64,000 nt of DNA from Heterohyrax brucei. Its lineage: Eukaryota > Chordata > Mammalia > Hyracoidea > Procaviidae. Positions 1 to 10,931 of this stretch are shown here, piece by piece. Where the stretch lies: positions 59,774,201 to 59,838,200 of the forward strand of contig CM053140.1 of NCBI GenBank assembly GCA_028571685.1. Direction: 5' to 3'. The notes beneath the pieces were generated by a model that made no database searches, was not told where the DNA came from, and worked only from the letters and a program-made list of their open reading frames with translations. The position numbers and the translations under genes were made by a program. The first letter of the stretch is position 1, and each line of letters starts with the position of its first letter.

Positions 1-499
1 CTTACTAGGTGGCCTTATCTAGTACTTCCAGAGCCTCTCTGGGCCTCAGGAGAGACTGGACTCTGTGTCCCACCCAGGAGGCTAGGCTGGACGCTTTCAC
101 ATGCTGGGCTCAGGGTTCAGACATAGCCAGACACCAAGTCCCAGTGCACAAATACTTTAAAAGTATCAACTTGTTTCACGTTTGTTCATGTCCCATGGAT
201 CAAAGCAAGTCACATGGAACTCAGATCCAAAGGGTAGAGAAATAGATTGCCACCTCATGGGAGGCTTTACAGCATTAAGTGCAAGGCTATGAGAGCCCAG
301 GGGAAGGAAGTTGTGTCTGTTTTTACTGCCTACCACAGTGATGATCCAGCTCTGTCTCAGAGATCTAGAATCAAGATGGAGAGATTTGAACTGCTGAACT
401 TCTGGTTAGCAGCAATAGCTCTTAACCTCTATGCCACAGGAGTTTCTGTCACTCCAGGGTCACACAAAACAGAATTGGCTTTTTTCACTGTCCTATGGG
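1..499. other. Unassigned sequence, no gene seen
   Basis: No exon, RNA gene or repeat family could be recognised here. Short open frames exist on the plus strand but have no recognisable motif and no gene-like context. The segment ends where an AfroSINE begins. Confidence 0.5.
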
Positions 500-662
500 A
501 AACCCTGGTGTCATAGTGTTTAAGTGCTATGGCTACTAACCAAGAGGTCTGTGTTTCAAATCTGTCAGGTCCTCCTTGTAAACTCTATGGGGGCAGTTTT
601 ACTCTGTCCTGCAGGGTCACTATGAGTCAAAATCAACTTGCAGCAGTAGGTTTGGTTTAGGT
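500..662 (+). mobile_element. AfroSINE
   Basis: The copy starts with AACCCTGGTGTCATAGTG, a variant of the AfroSINE head CCCTGGTGGCACAGTG. It continues through a CTATGGGGGCAG-like body to the tail GTCACTATGAGTCAAAATC and GGTTTGGTTTAGG. SINEs of this family are specific to Afrotheria and are probably mobilised by the RTE LINE, with which they share their 3' tail. The copy is diverged and lies directly before an RTE fragment. Confidence 0.85.
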
Positions 663-679
663 TTGGGTTTTTGGTATCC

Positions 680-2785
680 TATGACAAGCAATTGGAATGC
701 AAAAGTTGGAAACAAAGAAGAGGATTGGTAGTCGGAAAATGTGGCCTTGGGGATAGAAATGGTGCCAGAGATTGCATAACAGAATTTTGCAAGAGCAGTC
801 ATTGCGAATAACATTTTCCACCAACATAAGTGGTGATTAATATGTGGCCTCTCCAGACTGAATACACAGGAATTTACATCTGTTGGAAGAGACAATGGAA
901 AAGCTCAATATTATCCATCAGAACAAGGCCAGTAGCCAACTGTGGAATAGATTATCAGTTGCTCATATACAAGTTCAAGTTCAAGTAAAAAAAAAAAGTT
1001 ACAAGTACAAGAGAGCCAAAGATTTCAAAGGGCAGTTGACGAAGGCAAAGAAAATATTATAATGAAATATGTAAAGATGTGGAGTTAGAAAACCAAAAGG
1101 AAAGAACACACTCAGCATTTCTCAAACTGAAAGAAGTGAAGAAAAATTCAAGCCTTGAGTTGAAATGTGAAAGTATTTTACAGGGGAAATATTGAATGTT
1201 GCAGGAAGCACCATAAAAAGTGAAAGGAATATTACAAAGTCACTGTACCCCGAAGAACTAGTTGCCATTCAGTCATTTGAGGAAGTAGTATATGACCAAG
1301 AACCAGCGGTGCTGAAGGAAGATGTCCAAGCTGCACTGAAGGTATTTGTGAAAAACAAGGTTGCAGGAACCGATGGAATTCCAATGACAGGTTTTAACAA
1401 ATGGACGTAGCACTGAGAGGTTTCACCTTTCTATGCCAAGAAATTTAAAAGACAGCTATCTGGTCAACTGACTGGAAGAGATTCATATTTGTACCCATTC
1501 CAAAGAAAGGAGATCCAACAGATGCAGAAATCACTGAGCAATATCATTCATTTCACACACAAGTAAAATTTTGCTGAATATCATTCAAAAGCAGTTACAA
1601 CAGCACATTGATAGGAAACCACCAGAAATACAAGCCAGATTCAGAAGATGTGGAACCGGGGAGATCATCACTGATGTCAGATGGATCCTGGCTGAAAGCA
1701 GAGAATATCAGAAAGAGGTTTGCTGGTGCTTTTTTGGCTGTGTAAAGGCGTTCAACTATGTGGATCATAACAAATTGTGGATAACATTGTGAAAAATGGC
1801 AATTCTGGAAAACTTAATTGTGTTTATGAGGAACCTGAACATAGACCAAGAGGCAGTCTTTGAAACAACAATGTGATATACTGCTTGGTTTAAAGTCAGG
1901 ACAGATGTGTGTCAGGGTTGTGCTTTTTCACAACACCTATTCAATTTGTATGCTCAGCAAATAATGTGAGAAGATTGACTATGTAAACAAGAATCGGGCA
2001 TCAAGATTGGAGGAAAACTTACTAACAGCCTGAGATATGCATATGGCACAACTTGTTTGCTAAAAGTGAAGAGGACTTAAAGCATTTACTGCTGAAGATC
2101 AAAGACCTCATCATAAAGACAATAAAAATCCTCACAAGTGAACCAATATGCAACATCATGTTAAATGGAGAAAAGACTGAAGTTCTCAAAGATTTCATTT
2201 TATTTGGTTCCACAATCAACACCGTGGAAGCAGCAGTCAAGGAGTAAAAGGATGCCTTGCATTGGGCAAATCTGCTGCAAGAAATCTCTTTAAAGTCTTG
2301 AAAAGCAAAGATGTTCCTTTAAGGACTACAGTTTTCCCAATCCAAACCATAGTATTTTTAATTGCCTTGTATGCTTGTGAAAGCTGGACAATGAATGAGT
2401 AAGACCAAAGAAAAATTTTGAATTAGGTGCTGGCAAAGAATATTGAATATACTATAGACTGCTAAAAGAATGAACAAGTCTGTCTTAGAAGAAGTACAGC
2501 CAAGAAGCTCATTGGAAGCAAGGATGGTGAGCTACATCTTATTCGAACATGTTATCAGGAGGCACCAGTCCCTGAACAAGGATATTTTGCTTGGTAAAAC
2601 AGAGGGCCAATGGAAAAGAGGAAGACCTTCAAAGAGATGGGTTGACCCAGTGGCTGCAACAATGGACTGAAACATAGCAAGGATTGTGAAGATGGTGCAG
2701 GACCAGGCAGTGTTTCATTCTGTTGTACATCAGGTTGCTGTGAGTTGCAATTAGCTAGATGTCACTTAACAGCAACAACATCCTG
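680..2785 (+). mobile_element. RTE-class LINE, degenerate, endonuclease to 3' end
   Basis: This is a long, broken RTE-type LINE. The left part (about 680-1000) matches the endonuclease region seen in the other RTE copies of this window, including a GATTGGAATG-like stretch and GTTGGAAACAAAGAAG. About 1040-1410 encodes the linker and start of the reverse transcriptase (KNKVAGTDGIP). Around 1571-1792 lies the finger and palm region, with a damaged motif A (VKAFNYVDHNKLW in place of the usual KAFD). Positions 2053-2247 hold the LKHLLLKIK and INTVEAAVKE segments, and 2470-2670 hold the C-terminal VIRRHQSLNKDI and KRGRPSKRWV motifs. The 3' end runs into CACTTAACAGCAACAACA. Stops and frameshifts make it inactive. 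The strand is given by the order of domains. Confidence 0.9.
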
Positions 2786-3120
2786 TGATACATCTTCCTG
2801 CTCCAAAACTTACACAGTACAAATGGACAGCGAGTCAAGATTTGGATGGACTTTTTGGAACCTCTGTAACTTAAAATGTGCTAAGTCAGATGCCAGGAGT
2901 GCCCACCAGATAAGGTGAGTAGTTAGGAGCCCTGTGAAGCCCAGGATAGCCCTGTGGGGACAGTTTCTGCAGCTCAGATAGATGACAGACTTGGACGCAG
3001 CTCCACCATCATTACCTGAATTGGATGGCACTTCAAGGGCCAAGTCTCCATTCTACATCATTTAAATGATCTGAGAAAATTGAAACCTTAGGCCCATCCA
3101 TTAACTGTACTTGTAGAGCA
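2786..3120. other. Unassigned sequence
   Basis: No gene or known repeat was recognised between the RTE 3' end and the LTR fragment that starts near 3121. Confidence 0.4.
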
Positions 3121-3358
3121 AGTCTTAGTCATCTGGTACTGCTCTAACAGAAACACCACAAATGGATGGCTTTGGAAAGAGACATTTTATTGTGTCACAG
3201 TTCAGTAGGCTACAAGTCCAAAATCTGGACATCAACTCTAGAGGAAAGCTTTTTCTGTTGGCTCTAGAGGAAAGTCCTTATCATCTATCCCCTAGACTGT
3301 GAGCTACTGAGATGCAAGGATCCCACACACATTTTTGGGCATACAAAATGCAATCTAC
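3121..3358 (-). mobile_element. MaLR-like LTR fragment, antisense
   Basis: The segment opens with GTCTTAGTCATCTGGTACTG, the reverse of the LTR 3' end found in at least eight other copies here. It continues with AACACCACAAATGGATGG and TAGGCTACAAGTCCAAAATC. The far end (ACATTTTTGGGCATACAAAATGCAATC) resembles the reversed LTR start, so an internal deletion is likely. LTRs of this type belong to the non-autonomous ERVL-MaLR group. Confidence 0.7.
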
Positions 3359-3834
3359 CACAGGGCACAAATAGTTGTCTGGTGTCTATGGGTCCAGCCT
3401 GGTGCAATGACATAAAGGGCCTTCTGTTTTTGTCTCCCAGATGAGCTAATAGGTCATTTCCAGTGCAGGGCTCCCACTTAGACCCAAACCTCACTTACTA
3501 CTTGCCTCTAGGCTATAAGAGTGATTGGCTCTACGGCTGCCCCAAAGGGAGGGTGACTCTAACACTGTATGGAGGAAAGAAAGAGAAGGCTCCTCAAGGT
3601 TTGGTGACATTGTGGACTGTGGACAGCAGCTCTCTCTCCATGTCTGTGGTCTGTCTTCAAAGACAAGCATAGAAACACTGGAGGACCTAAAAACTGCTAT
3701 CCATCGCCCTTTCTCAAACTTCAAGGGAATGAAAAACTCTAGAGGGTGCAGAAGCTGGCCCAAGATCACGTATGACTATGGACCATGACTGTGAACCAAT
3801 TGTTTTGTTTATTCAGCAGAGAGAAGTTGCATGA
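3359..3834. other. Unassigned sequence
   Basis: There are overlapping short open frames on both strands but none shows a domain or splice-site context that I can support. Probably single-copy intergenic DNA. Confidence 0.4.
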
Positions 3835-4200
3835 AAATTTGGGGCCAGGCACTGTGCTAGACAGCTATAAAACCAGACAGATTTTTCTATGGACACTACA
3901 AACCAATCATTTTGCAAGTAGTTATTTTGTGAACAGTATAGGGTTCAAAGAGCCCTGGTGGCACAGTGCTTAGAAGTCATCAACTGCTAACCAAAAGATT
4001 GGCAGTTCAAAACCACCAGCAGCAGGCGGAGGAGGGACTGCATTTGTGCTGAATGCCTGCTGCGCACCAGGCGCCATACTAGGTAGTTGAGGTCCCTTGT
4101 CCTGCAGGATGAGGATTTTAACCCCCATTTTATAGATTGTGAAGTAGAGTCTCAGAATGTGTAAGAGATGAGCCACAATCACACAGAAGAGGAAGGATGT
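3835..4200 (+). repeat. MIR relic(s), split by an AfroSINE
   Basis: A MIR-like phrase GGCCAGGCACTGTGCTAGAC at about 3843 lies before the AfroSINE at 3951-4027. A second one follows it: CCATACTAGGTAGTTGAGG, CCCCCATTTTATAGATTGTG, then CCACAATCACACAGAAGAGG. MIRs are ancient mammalian tRNA-derived SINEs. It is unclear whether this is one interrupted copy or two. Confidence 0.55.
3951..4027 (+). mobile_element. AfroSINE, 3'-truncated
   Basis: Starts AGCCCTGGTGGCACAGTGCT and reads through CAACTGCTAACC and GGCAGTTCAAAACCACCAGC. Only the tRNA-like head is present. Confidence 0.85.
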
Positions 4201-4227
4201 TGGTTTTAAATAAAAATAAATAAATAA

Positions 4228-4388
4228 AAAATCAAACCTGTTGCCATCGAGTCAGTTCTGACCCACGGTGACCCTATAGGACAGAGTAGACTGCCCATAG
4301 GCTATCCAAAGAGACCTTTTGAATTTGAAAGGCCACCCTTTTGATTAGTAGCCATCTCTTTTAACGACTATACCACCACTGTATCCAG
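4228..4388 (-). mobile_element. AfroSINE, antisense
   Basis: The reversed tail AAATCAAACCTGTTGCCATC is followed by GACCCTATAGGACAGAGTAG and ends in the reversed head near ACTATACCACCACTG. The copy abuts the RTE fragment that begins at 4389. Confidence 0.85.
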
Positions 4389-5368
4389 CCATGGTTATTT
4401 CAGTTATTTTTCATGCATGTGAAAACTGGCCATTGAAAAAGGAAGACGGAAGAGAATTGATGCATTAGAAGTGTGCTGTTGGTCTAAATGGTCCCAACTC
4501 ATCTGCAACAGATGAGGACCGAGAACAACAAGGACACACACAAAAACGAGCCCAGGAGACAGAAAGATCCATGTGAATGGGAGACTATATCAACATGAGA
4601 CCAGAAGAAGCAGAAGGTGCCTGGCCACGCAAAGGCAGCTGCGATGTGGGACACAATGGCAACATGAGAAAAAGAGGAGTGCAGCTCAAGAACTCTACAA
4701 AAAGCCACAGTTGATGGTCTGACAGCCTGGAGGGTCCCCTGGGAACATGGCCTCAGATCTGTTGCTGGCCCCACCTGGAAATCAGTACAGAGGTCAACTC
4801 TTCATACAAGAATGGACTGGACTCTGGGACACAGTGTGACCATATGATGTGTGTACTTATGGTTCTATGCATTTTTAAGAGGCTGTCCTACTGGTTTCTT
4901 TTTAGATGGGAGAGGGTGGAGAGGAGGGGACAGGTGCTCATTAAGAGGATGCTAGGAATATAGAATGAGAAGGAGGATTGTGCCATCACTGGGTGAGGAG
5001 AGCAGCTGGAGCTGCAGATAAGTGGATATGCAAAGTTGATGAGGATTCTATACTTTCACTTAATCACAGTAAAAAAAAAAAGAAGTGTGGTGTTGGTGAA
5101 GAGCAATGACTATACCAGGGACTTCAGAAGAATGAACAAATCAGTCAGAAAATATATAAGATTTTTCCTTACAGCTAGAAAAGGATGTCCTATCTGGTAG
5201 ACGGTGAGGGAAAATTAGGGAAACCCTCAATAAAATGGATTGACAATAAGATGGCCAAAACTATAGGCTCAAATGTACCAATGATCATGTAAATGGTACA
5301 CGGCCAGGCAACAATTCATTCAGTTATATGTAAGGTCATCATGAACTGGTGCCAACTGTACGGCAGGC
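4389..5368 (+). mobile_element. RTE LINE 3' part, split by an L1 insertion
   Basis: Positions 4389-4466 match the RTE C-terminal region (CATGCATGTGAAAACTGG and AAAGGAAGACGGAAGAGAAT). The same frame order resumes after the L1 at about 5081 with GAAGAATGAACAAATCAGTC and runs to the RTE 3' end near 5368. The two halves are contiguous in other RTE copies here, so this was one element before the L1 landed. It is heavily degraded. Confidence 0.75.
4484..5080 (+). mobile_element. L1 LINE, 3'-UTR-only copy with target duplication
   Basis: This is a 5'-truncated L1 consisting of the 3' UTR type seen at 61.3-62.3 kb (ACATGAGACCAGAAGAAGC, GGTGCCTGGCC, GTGTGTACTTATGGTTCTAT). It ends in an A-run at 5071-5080. 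It is flanked by a 17-bp direct repeat with one mismatch, AGAAGTGTGCTGTTGGT at 4467-4483 and AGAAGTGTGGTGTTGGT at 5081-5097. That is the target-site duplication expected of L1 retrotransposition. It interrupts an RTE element and is therefore younger. Confidence 0.85.
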
Positions 5369-5370
5369 AG

Positions 5371-5533
5371 AAACCCTGGTGGCGTCGTGGTTAAGTGCTG
5401 TGGCTGCTAACCAGAAGACTGGAAGTTCAAATCCATCAAGTGCTCCTTGGAACCTCTATGGGGCAGTTCTATTGTATTCTACAGGGTCGCTATGAATCAG
5501 AACCAACTTGACAGCACTGGGTTTGGTTTATGT
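5371..5533 (+). mobile_element. AfroSINE, nearly full length
   Basis: Starts AAACCCTGGTGGCGTCGTGG, continues through GGGCAGTTCTATTG and GGTCGCTATGAATCAGAACC, and ends ACTGGGTTTGGTTTA. This is among the better preserved copies in the window. Confidence 0.9.
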
Positions 5534-5539
5534 ACTTAT

Positions 5540-6110
5540 TTTTTAGTTATACAGCAGGCAGCTAACAATAAGAGCAGTAATAACCAGTATCCAGTACCTG
5601 TGAGGTACCAGCCTGTCCTGAACATTTCCTATAAGCTGTCCCATTAACTCCTCACCATATTGGGAGAAATGGCTGCCATCAGTCCAGGTAGGCCCTGACT
5701 TACAACAGAGCTTCATTCAGGCAACCTCACTGTGAGTCGGTTTTGACATAATTCCAAAACCTCTTATATTTGCTTTTCATTATGATGGCATTTTATTATC
5801 AGTATCTTTATAAATCCAATCTTAGCACATCTGTGAGCAAACATATGAGAATAATAACATCAGCAAATCACACACTGCAGCATTGTAGGTAGTGTATATT
5901 ACTAATGATAAGAAGTATAAAAACAATACGGTCCTAAGTGTGGTTTGCTGTAACTTGAATATGTTGTAAGTTGGGGAGTACTTGTGTCTCCATTTGAAAG
6001 TGATGGAAGCTGAACCCGAAAGGGAATGGGACTCACCCAAAGGTACACAGGACGTAGGTAGATGAGCTGGGACAGGAATCTAGGTCTGTCTGAGTATACC
6101 TCCATGTTCT
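5540..6110 (+). repeat. MIR relic split by a small DNA transposon
   Basis: The left half (about 5540-5683) and the right half (about 5986-6110) read as one MIR: CAGCCTGTCCTGAAC, TCCCATTAACTCCTCACC, then after the insertion CATTTGAAAGTGATGGAAGC and GACTCACCCAAAGGTACACA. The break coincides with the inverted-repeat element at 5684-5984. Confidence 0.5.
5684..5984. mobile_element. Small DNA-transposon relic with inverted ends
   Basis: The left end CCAGGTAGGCCCTGACTTAC (5684-5703) and the right end TTGTAAGTTGGGGAGTACTT (5964-5983) are imperfect inverted repeats. The right end reversed reads AAGTACTCCCCAACTTACAA. The CCC-GACTTACAA style is known from old non-autonomous mammalian DNA transposons. 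I cannot name the family with certainty, and no transposase frame is present. Confidence 0.45.
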
Positions 6111-6494
6111 TTCCCTCCACTCGTACCTGGAGGGTCCCTAGCATGAGGAGATGATCCCTGGACAAGGTCATTGCTTTAGTGTGGAGTCCTGTGATATGAA
6201 AGCTCCATCTCTCCCTATCCCCAAGATTCCAGGCTTCCCCAGACAGACTGTTCTCAAATGTGCCTGTGTTGGCAGCTGCTGTCTTTCATTCGGAATCATT
6301 GTTTTCAGATGTCATCATAATCCATTTCTGCCAAAACAGTCATTTCTGCTGTGAAAGCCTCTCAGAATGGCCAATGAGAGTAGGCACAAAAGCCAGAGTC
6401 CAAGTGGAGTTGAATGTGGTGTTTTATGTAGTGGAGATGCAGCTTCACCTGCACAAAAGATGCAGAGGAGAGGAGAGGAGGAGGACTCAGTGGG
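6111..6494. other. Unassigned sequence
   Basis: No gene or repeat was recognised. A short purine-rich run (AGAGGAGAGGAGAGGAGGAGG) lies near 6463-6483. Confidence 0.4.
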
Positions 6495-6740
6495 AGGAAC
6501 TGGCTGACGTATGTCAAGGGCCTACGATGTAGCAGGCACTGTGCTGGATTCTTGGCGTGGTGTACTTCAGTTGGTCTTCACCGAAACAATTCAGAAGGAG
6601 AGGAGGCTCTCATTTTCATTGGTCGGAAGCAAGTTCAGAGAAATTAAGCAGCTTGTTCCCAAGTTCGTATTTCCAGTAAGTGGTGGGTCTAAGATTCAAG
6701 TCCAGAGCTTTCTGATAGCAAAATTTGTTTGTCTTTAAGT
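6495..6740 (+). repeat. MIR relic
   Basis: Contains GATGTAGCAGGCACTGTGCT, GGAGGCTCTCATTTTC, GAGAAATTAAGCAGCTTG and AAGATTCAAGTCCAGAGC, in MIR order. Confidence 0.65.
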
Positions 6741-6779
6741 TCATTGAGTGAAAGAAAGGCAGAAAGCAGGGCATAGATG

Positions 6780-6960
6780 AACATTTATTTAGCTCTTCCT
6801 CCTAGGAGTCAGGGATTTTGCCTTTATAATTCCATGGCAATCTCAAACACATACTGTACATGTACCACTTCTGCCTCCCTTTGACAGATGAGGAAACTGG
6901 GACATAAAGAGGGCCTCTTGCCTGGGTTGTCACATGCTAGAATCAAAATCAACATTTATT
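6780..6960 (+). repeat. MIR relic
   Basis: Contains AACATTTATTTAGCTCTTCC, CTCCCTTTGACAGATGAGG, AAACTGGGACATAAAGAGG and TTGTCACATGCTAGAATC. The central ACAGATGAGGAAACTG is the strongest conserved MIR core. Confidence 0.75.
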
Positions 6961-7514
6961 GCACTGTTTTTGGAGGAGAAGTCACTGGGAAAGGGTACCC
7001 CTGTTAGATACAGGTCACAAGAGGATCAGTTGTTGTCTGTGCAGGGATGAAGTGGTAGGTGAGTGACAAGGGGGCAAGGAATAGTTAATATTCCTTGCCA
7101 GGATGGTGGCCTCCACCCAGGAGTCTGGTAGCTGTGAGTGCTCTGAATGTTTGCCTGCCGTCTGCTGCTGTTGGTTGACAGAATCCGCAGGGGCCTTGGC
7201 TGGGAACCTGTAGCCCCTGTCTCCCCACAGGAGTGTGGCAGGCAGCTGTGGGACACAGAGACACCAGGGTGTCCAGAAGAAGGTACAGCACATGAGAGGC
7301 AGGGGGAAAAAGCAAGTTCTGGGTAGGAAATGGGGTGGGGGTTGGGGAAGGGATATAGAGGAGTCATGTTGTCAGTGTGCAGAGAACTCTGGGAAAGTAA
7401 CCTCAAGTTCCAAGCTAGGACTGCTGTCTTGGAGACCTCCAGGTCTTGGTTCAGAAGTCATAAGTGTCGATGTAAACATGGCTTTTAGTAAGCCTTTTGC
7501 AGAAGCTGCTTGGA
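6961..7514. other. Unassigned sequence
   Basis: Moderately GC-rich, with overlapping open frames on both strands up to 126 codons (7026-7406, minus). None has a recognisable domain, a good start context or matching splice structure. Their overlap in several frames suggests chance. Confidence 0.4.
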
Positions 7515-7650
7515 ACAGTGGGTAGAGGACTGGCGTGGAGTCAGCCCACGCGGGGTGTGAATCTGACTCTTCTAACCTGCTGCAAAACTGCAGAGAGTTC
7601 ACTCACCCTCTCTGAGCTTCAGTTTTCTTACGAGTGAAGCATGAGAGTCA
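7515..7650 (+). repeat. MIR relic
   Basis: Contains GTGGGTAGAGGACTGGCGTG, GTGTGAATCTGACTCTTC, and TCACCCTCTCTGAGCTTCAG followed by TTTTCTTACGAGTGAA. This is a MIR-type layout on the plus strand. Confidence 0.6.
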
Positions 7651-8624
7651 CTACCTAGCAGGCCTTCAGTGATGAGAAGTCACTGCACTTGGGCGGCCCA
7701 ATGTTGTCTCCTCTTCAGAGTCTTTAGGGGCATCATTCTGTCACCAAGTTTTGAGGATATTCAAAGGACCAAAGTGGCAATGATCAGCTTGCAGTCAATT
7801 CTGCCCAATACACAGCCCCACACTCATTTTCCACCATCCTGTTCATTGTGGTTCCCCTGCAGGGAAGGGACTACATTCCATGAGTTATAAAAACCAATAC
7901 TTGCCCTGCTTGTGTAGCATCAGTGTGCTGCAAGGAGAAGTGATAGCCGTGTGACTGCAGAAGTGAGCAGGCTGGGACATAAATTTAGGCAGCAGTAGCC
8001 CAAACAGGCGGCTGGGAGATTTTAGTTACTCCTTAATCGCCTTGAGCAGTGCCCCCTGCACTAAATGCTTATAGACATATTGTTGAATAAGCCAATCAAT
8101 GTCTTTTGAAGCCACCCCAAAGATTAATGATAGTGATGATGATATTGATGACATGGATAAGGAACATCTTCTAAATTGGTATATGAAGAATACCCAAAAA
8201 CGTCTTCAGGAAACTGGACTATTTTGGTTGATCTGTAAGAAACAATCTTAAGTAAAAACTAAGACGAGTTTTCACTCCTCCCACCATGAGACTGCTGCCC
8301 CTGAGTCCTGCCATGAGGATGTTCTGGGGCTGCCCCTGCTGCCAGGCTAAGGGGCTTGGACATTATTAGGAATGGATGGTGACGGGAGTTGTTGAAAGAG
8401 GACCATTAAACCAGGAGTTACGGGACCGGGTTTGTGACTAAGAAAACATCTCACTGAGACGGCCTGGGGTGTGGAGGCTGGAGGTGGGGGACTGGGGAGG
8501 AGGTTGGGTTGTAGGGCAGGTGGCTGAGACATATAGGGAAGGTTAGACAGAGGGGAGGTGCTGTGGCTCAGGTAGTCAGAGACAGGTCTGTGACATCACA
8601 CACCGCACAGAGGAAGTGCTCCAG
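7651..8624. other. Unassigned sequence
   Basis: No gene or repeat was recognised. A GA-dinucleotide patch (GATGATGATATTGATGACATGG) lies near 8133-8155. Confidence 0.4.
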
Positions 8625-8830
8625 GGAGGCTCATGGGGTACCAGGTGCTGTGCCAGGCATCATACCACCCGTCATCCCAAGGGCCCTGAGGGGCAGATGC
8701 CATCAGCATGCCCACTTCATAGGTGAGGAAACTGAGGCTCAGGGAGTTAAAAAAACTCGATCGAGTTTACACAAGTGGCGGGCAGCCAATCCACAATTCA
8801 GACCCAAGCCTGGCTGGTTCTAGAACCATA
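8625..8830 (+). repeat. MIR, well preserved
   Basis: Reads ACCAGGTGCTGTGCCAGGCA, TCATAGGTGAGGAAACTGAG, GCTCAGGGAG, GGCGGGCAGCCAATCC and CAGACCCAAGCCTGGCTG, all in MIR order. This is the clearest MIR in the window. Confidence 0.85.
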
Positions 8831-9894
8831 CTTGTTAACTGCTGAGGCCCCTGGGCCAGGGGAATGAGAGGTCAATCCTTACTTTCCTAGATGGTCACAG
8901 AGAATCGGCTGCAGATACAATGATGGACGAATGTCAGTGGGAGGTGGACTGGTCACAGAGGCAGGGATGGAGGAATGTTAGTGGGTGGGGTGGGAGAGGG
9001 AGGTGGTGCTGTTAGATGAGAACAGTCAACGTGACAAGCAAGAGAGGCCCTGAGTAGCATCCTGAGGCCTCCGTCCCAGGCCTGGATATGAAGTCGTCAG
9101 AGTCCTTTTGCACATTATCCCTTTGGGCCTCACCACCTTGCTGGTGAGCAGCCCCACCAGGGTCACAGTGAGGGGATGAGCACAGCAAGGTTATGCCAGC
9201 TCTTGTCAAGAAGGTCATGCATCAGCCCTTCTCTGACAAGACAGCACTGACTGGGGGAGTGACCTGGGTGTCAGACAGGGATACTCAGGGGTGTGGCTCA
9301 AATATCCCTTCACTGCAGACGTCCCTTCCTTCCACTCCTTGCTGCCACCATCAGTTCTGAGTTTCCCCATGACCTTGTTATCCTCTGATTCTTGGATCCT
9401 TCTTGTCTACCAGATCACAGTCTATCCTGCATAGGGTGTCAGCCCCTGTGGGACTGTGCTGGCAGTGCACAGTTTGGTGCCTGCACAGAGCGGGTGCTCA
9501 GCAGCATCTCCTGAGAACTGGGATGATGACAGCCAGAGCAGGTGCTCAGTACATGTGACTACCTCTGTGGGACTCTGACTCAGGACATGATGCCCTGGGT
9601 CTCTGGAGTCATGGGCCCAGCACTCTTGGTGAGGGCAGAGCTCAGCCCTTGTCCTGCAGCTCAGCCAGGCTGACTTCTTCTCAGCTGCTCTGACCCCTTG
9701 GAGGCAGGTGACATGTTCCAATTATTGCCTTTTGAATCATTCCTTTGTTTTCCAAAAGAGGTGAGGCTTTTTGTCCTAAAAGGAGGCACAGGGAGGAGAC
9801 AGATGGTGAATTAAAGTCATTAGAAAAGTGAAAACGATCCTTACATCAGTGGTAGAAGTTGGAGAAAAACCAGCCATGTTTTTTATGTGTGTGT
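8831..9894. other. Unassigned sequence
   Basis: GC-moderate DNA with no recognised gene. A 99-codon minus-strand open frame (9422-9721) has no domain I recognise. Part of it (9460-9600, GAGCGGGTGCTCAGCAGC) may be MIR-like. Confidence 0.4.
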
Positions 9895-10212
9895 AAGAAG
9901 TCTGGGAAGAAGTACAATCAGAATGCTGCTTAGAAGCAAGGGGGGTGAGACTATATCTCACATTCTTTGGACATGTCGTCAGGAGACATCAGTCCCTGGA
10001 GAAAGACATCATGCTTGGTAAAGTACAGGGTCAGCAAAAAAGAGAAAAGCCCCCAAGGAGATGGATTGGCTCAGTATCTGAAACAATGGGCCCAAGCCTA
10101 ACAACAATCGTGGACATGGTGCATGCCAGGCAGTGCTTCATTCTGTAGTAAATAGGGTCGCTATGAATTGGAACCAACTCTCTGACACCTAACAACAACA
10201 GCAACAGCATTT
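9895..10212 (+). mobile_element. RTE LINE, 3' end fragment
   Basis: Encodes the RTE C-terminus in one open stretch (LTFFGHVVRRHQSLEKDIML then GKVQGQQKREKPPRRWIG). It then runs into GGTCGCTATGAATTGGAACC and ends in CTAACAACAACAGCAACA, the standard 3' end. The copy is 5'-truncated, as is common for LINEs. Confidence 0.88.
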
Positions 10213-10589
10213 ATGTATTTTAGCTCAGATGAATTTCCAAGTCTTTGTCAAGTTGTTCTGGTGTCAGAAGAGACACAGAAGTTTTAGGGATGTGACAGCC
10301 AGTCATAGGGAAGGAGATGGGAACCGTGCTGCAGTGAGTGCTTGGCCCACACCTCCCAACTGAGTCCAGGCAGCTCAGGAGGTGTGGCCTGGGCTCTGCA
10401 GAGAACAGATGTTCAGTGAGCACCAGCTGGGCCAGGCCCTGCAGATACAGTGAGACCAGGCTGGGTCCTGGGGGAGTACATGGGGCTGAGCCATCAGTAC
10501 CCTCCTCCCATTGCCCAACTCCTCCAAACCCACCTCACTCTAACCTCTCTGTCCCTGCCTGGAACCTGGAGTGTGGATATTGAGCTATG
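10213..10589. other. Unassigned sequence
   Basis: No gene or repeat was recognised between the RTE tail and a MIR-like stretch. Confidence 0.35.
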
Positions 10590-10690
10590 TGGTGCCCTGG
10601 AATGAACACTGGGCTGGGATAGCTGAGGTCTGGTCCCAGCTCCACTGTCAGCAAGCTCTGTGATGTCATGCTGGATGTCCCTGGAGACAG
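10590..10690 (+). repeat. MIR-like fragment
   Basis: GAATGAACACTGGGCTGGGA, GGTCTGGTCCCAGCTCC and CAGCAAGCTCTGTGATG match the head of a MIR. Confidence 0.5.
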
Positions 10691-10752
10691 CCCCATGAAT
10701 CTTAAAGTCCATATAAGTTCCTTGAACTCAGGAAGAATATTGCCTCTTCACT
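10691..10752 (+). repeat. Direct repeat, copy 1, beside an LTR
   Basis: About 50 bp centred on CTTGAACTCAGGAAGAATAT with TGCCTCTTC following recur at 11,776-11,832. The LTR at 10,932-11,340 lies between the two copies. Confidence 0.7.
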
Positions 10753-10931
10753 TCCTTGGATGTGAGTTTCCTCATCAGTAAATTAGAGACAACTTCCCGT
10801 CTTCTTGACCCTGTGTCCCTCATAATCCATTGCTAATTGACTTCCCACCACTCTCAGAAGGGACCTGGCAACACATAGGCAAGTGCCTTGCTCTCATCTT
10901 TGCTTACCGTTAGGGTCCCGATTTCAAGACG

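Noticed and set aside
7026-7406. 126-codon minus-strand open frame in GC-richer DNA
   Set aside because: No domain, several overlapping frames on both strands, no splice or start context.
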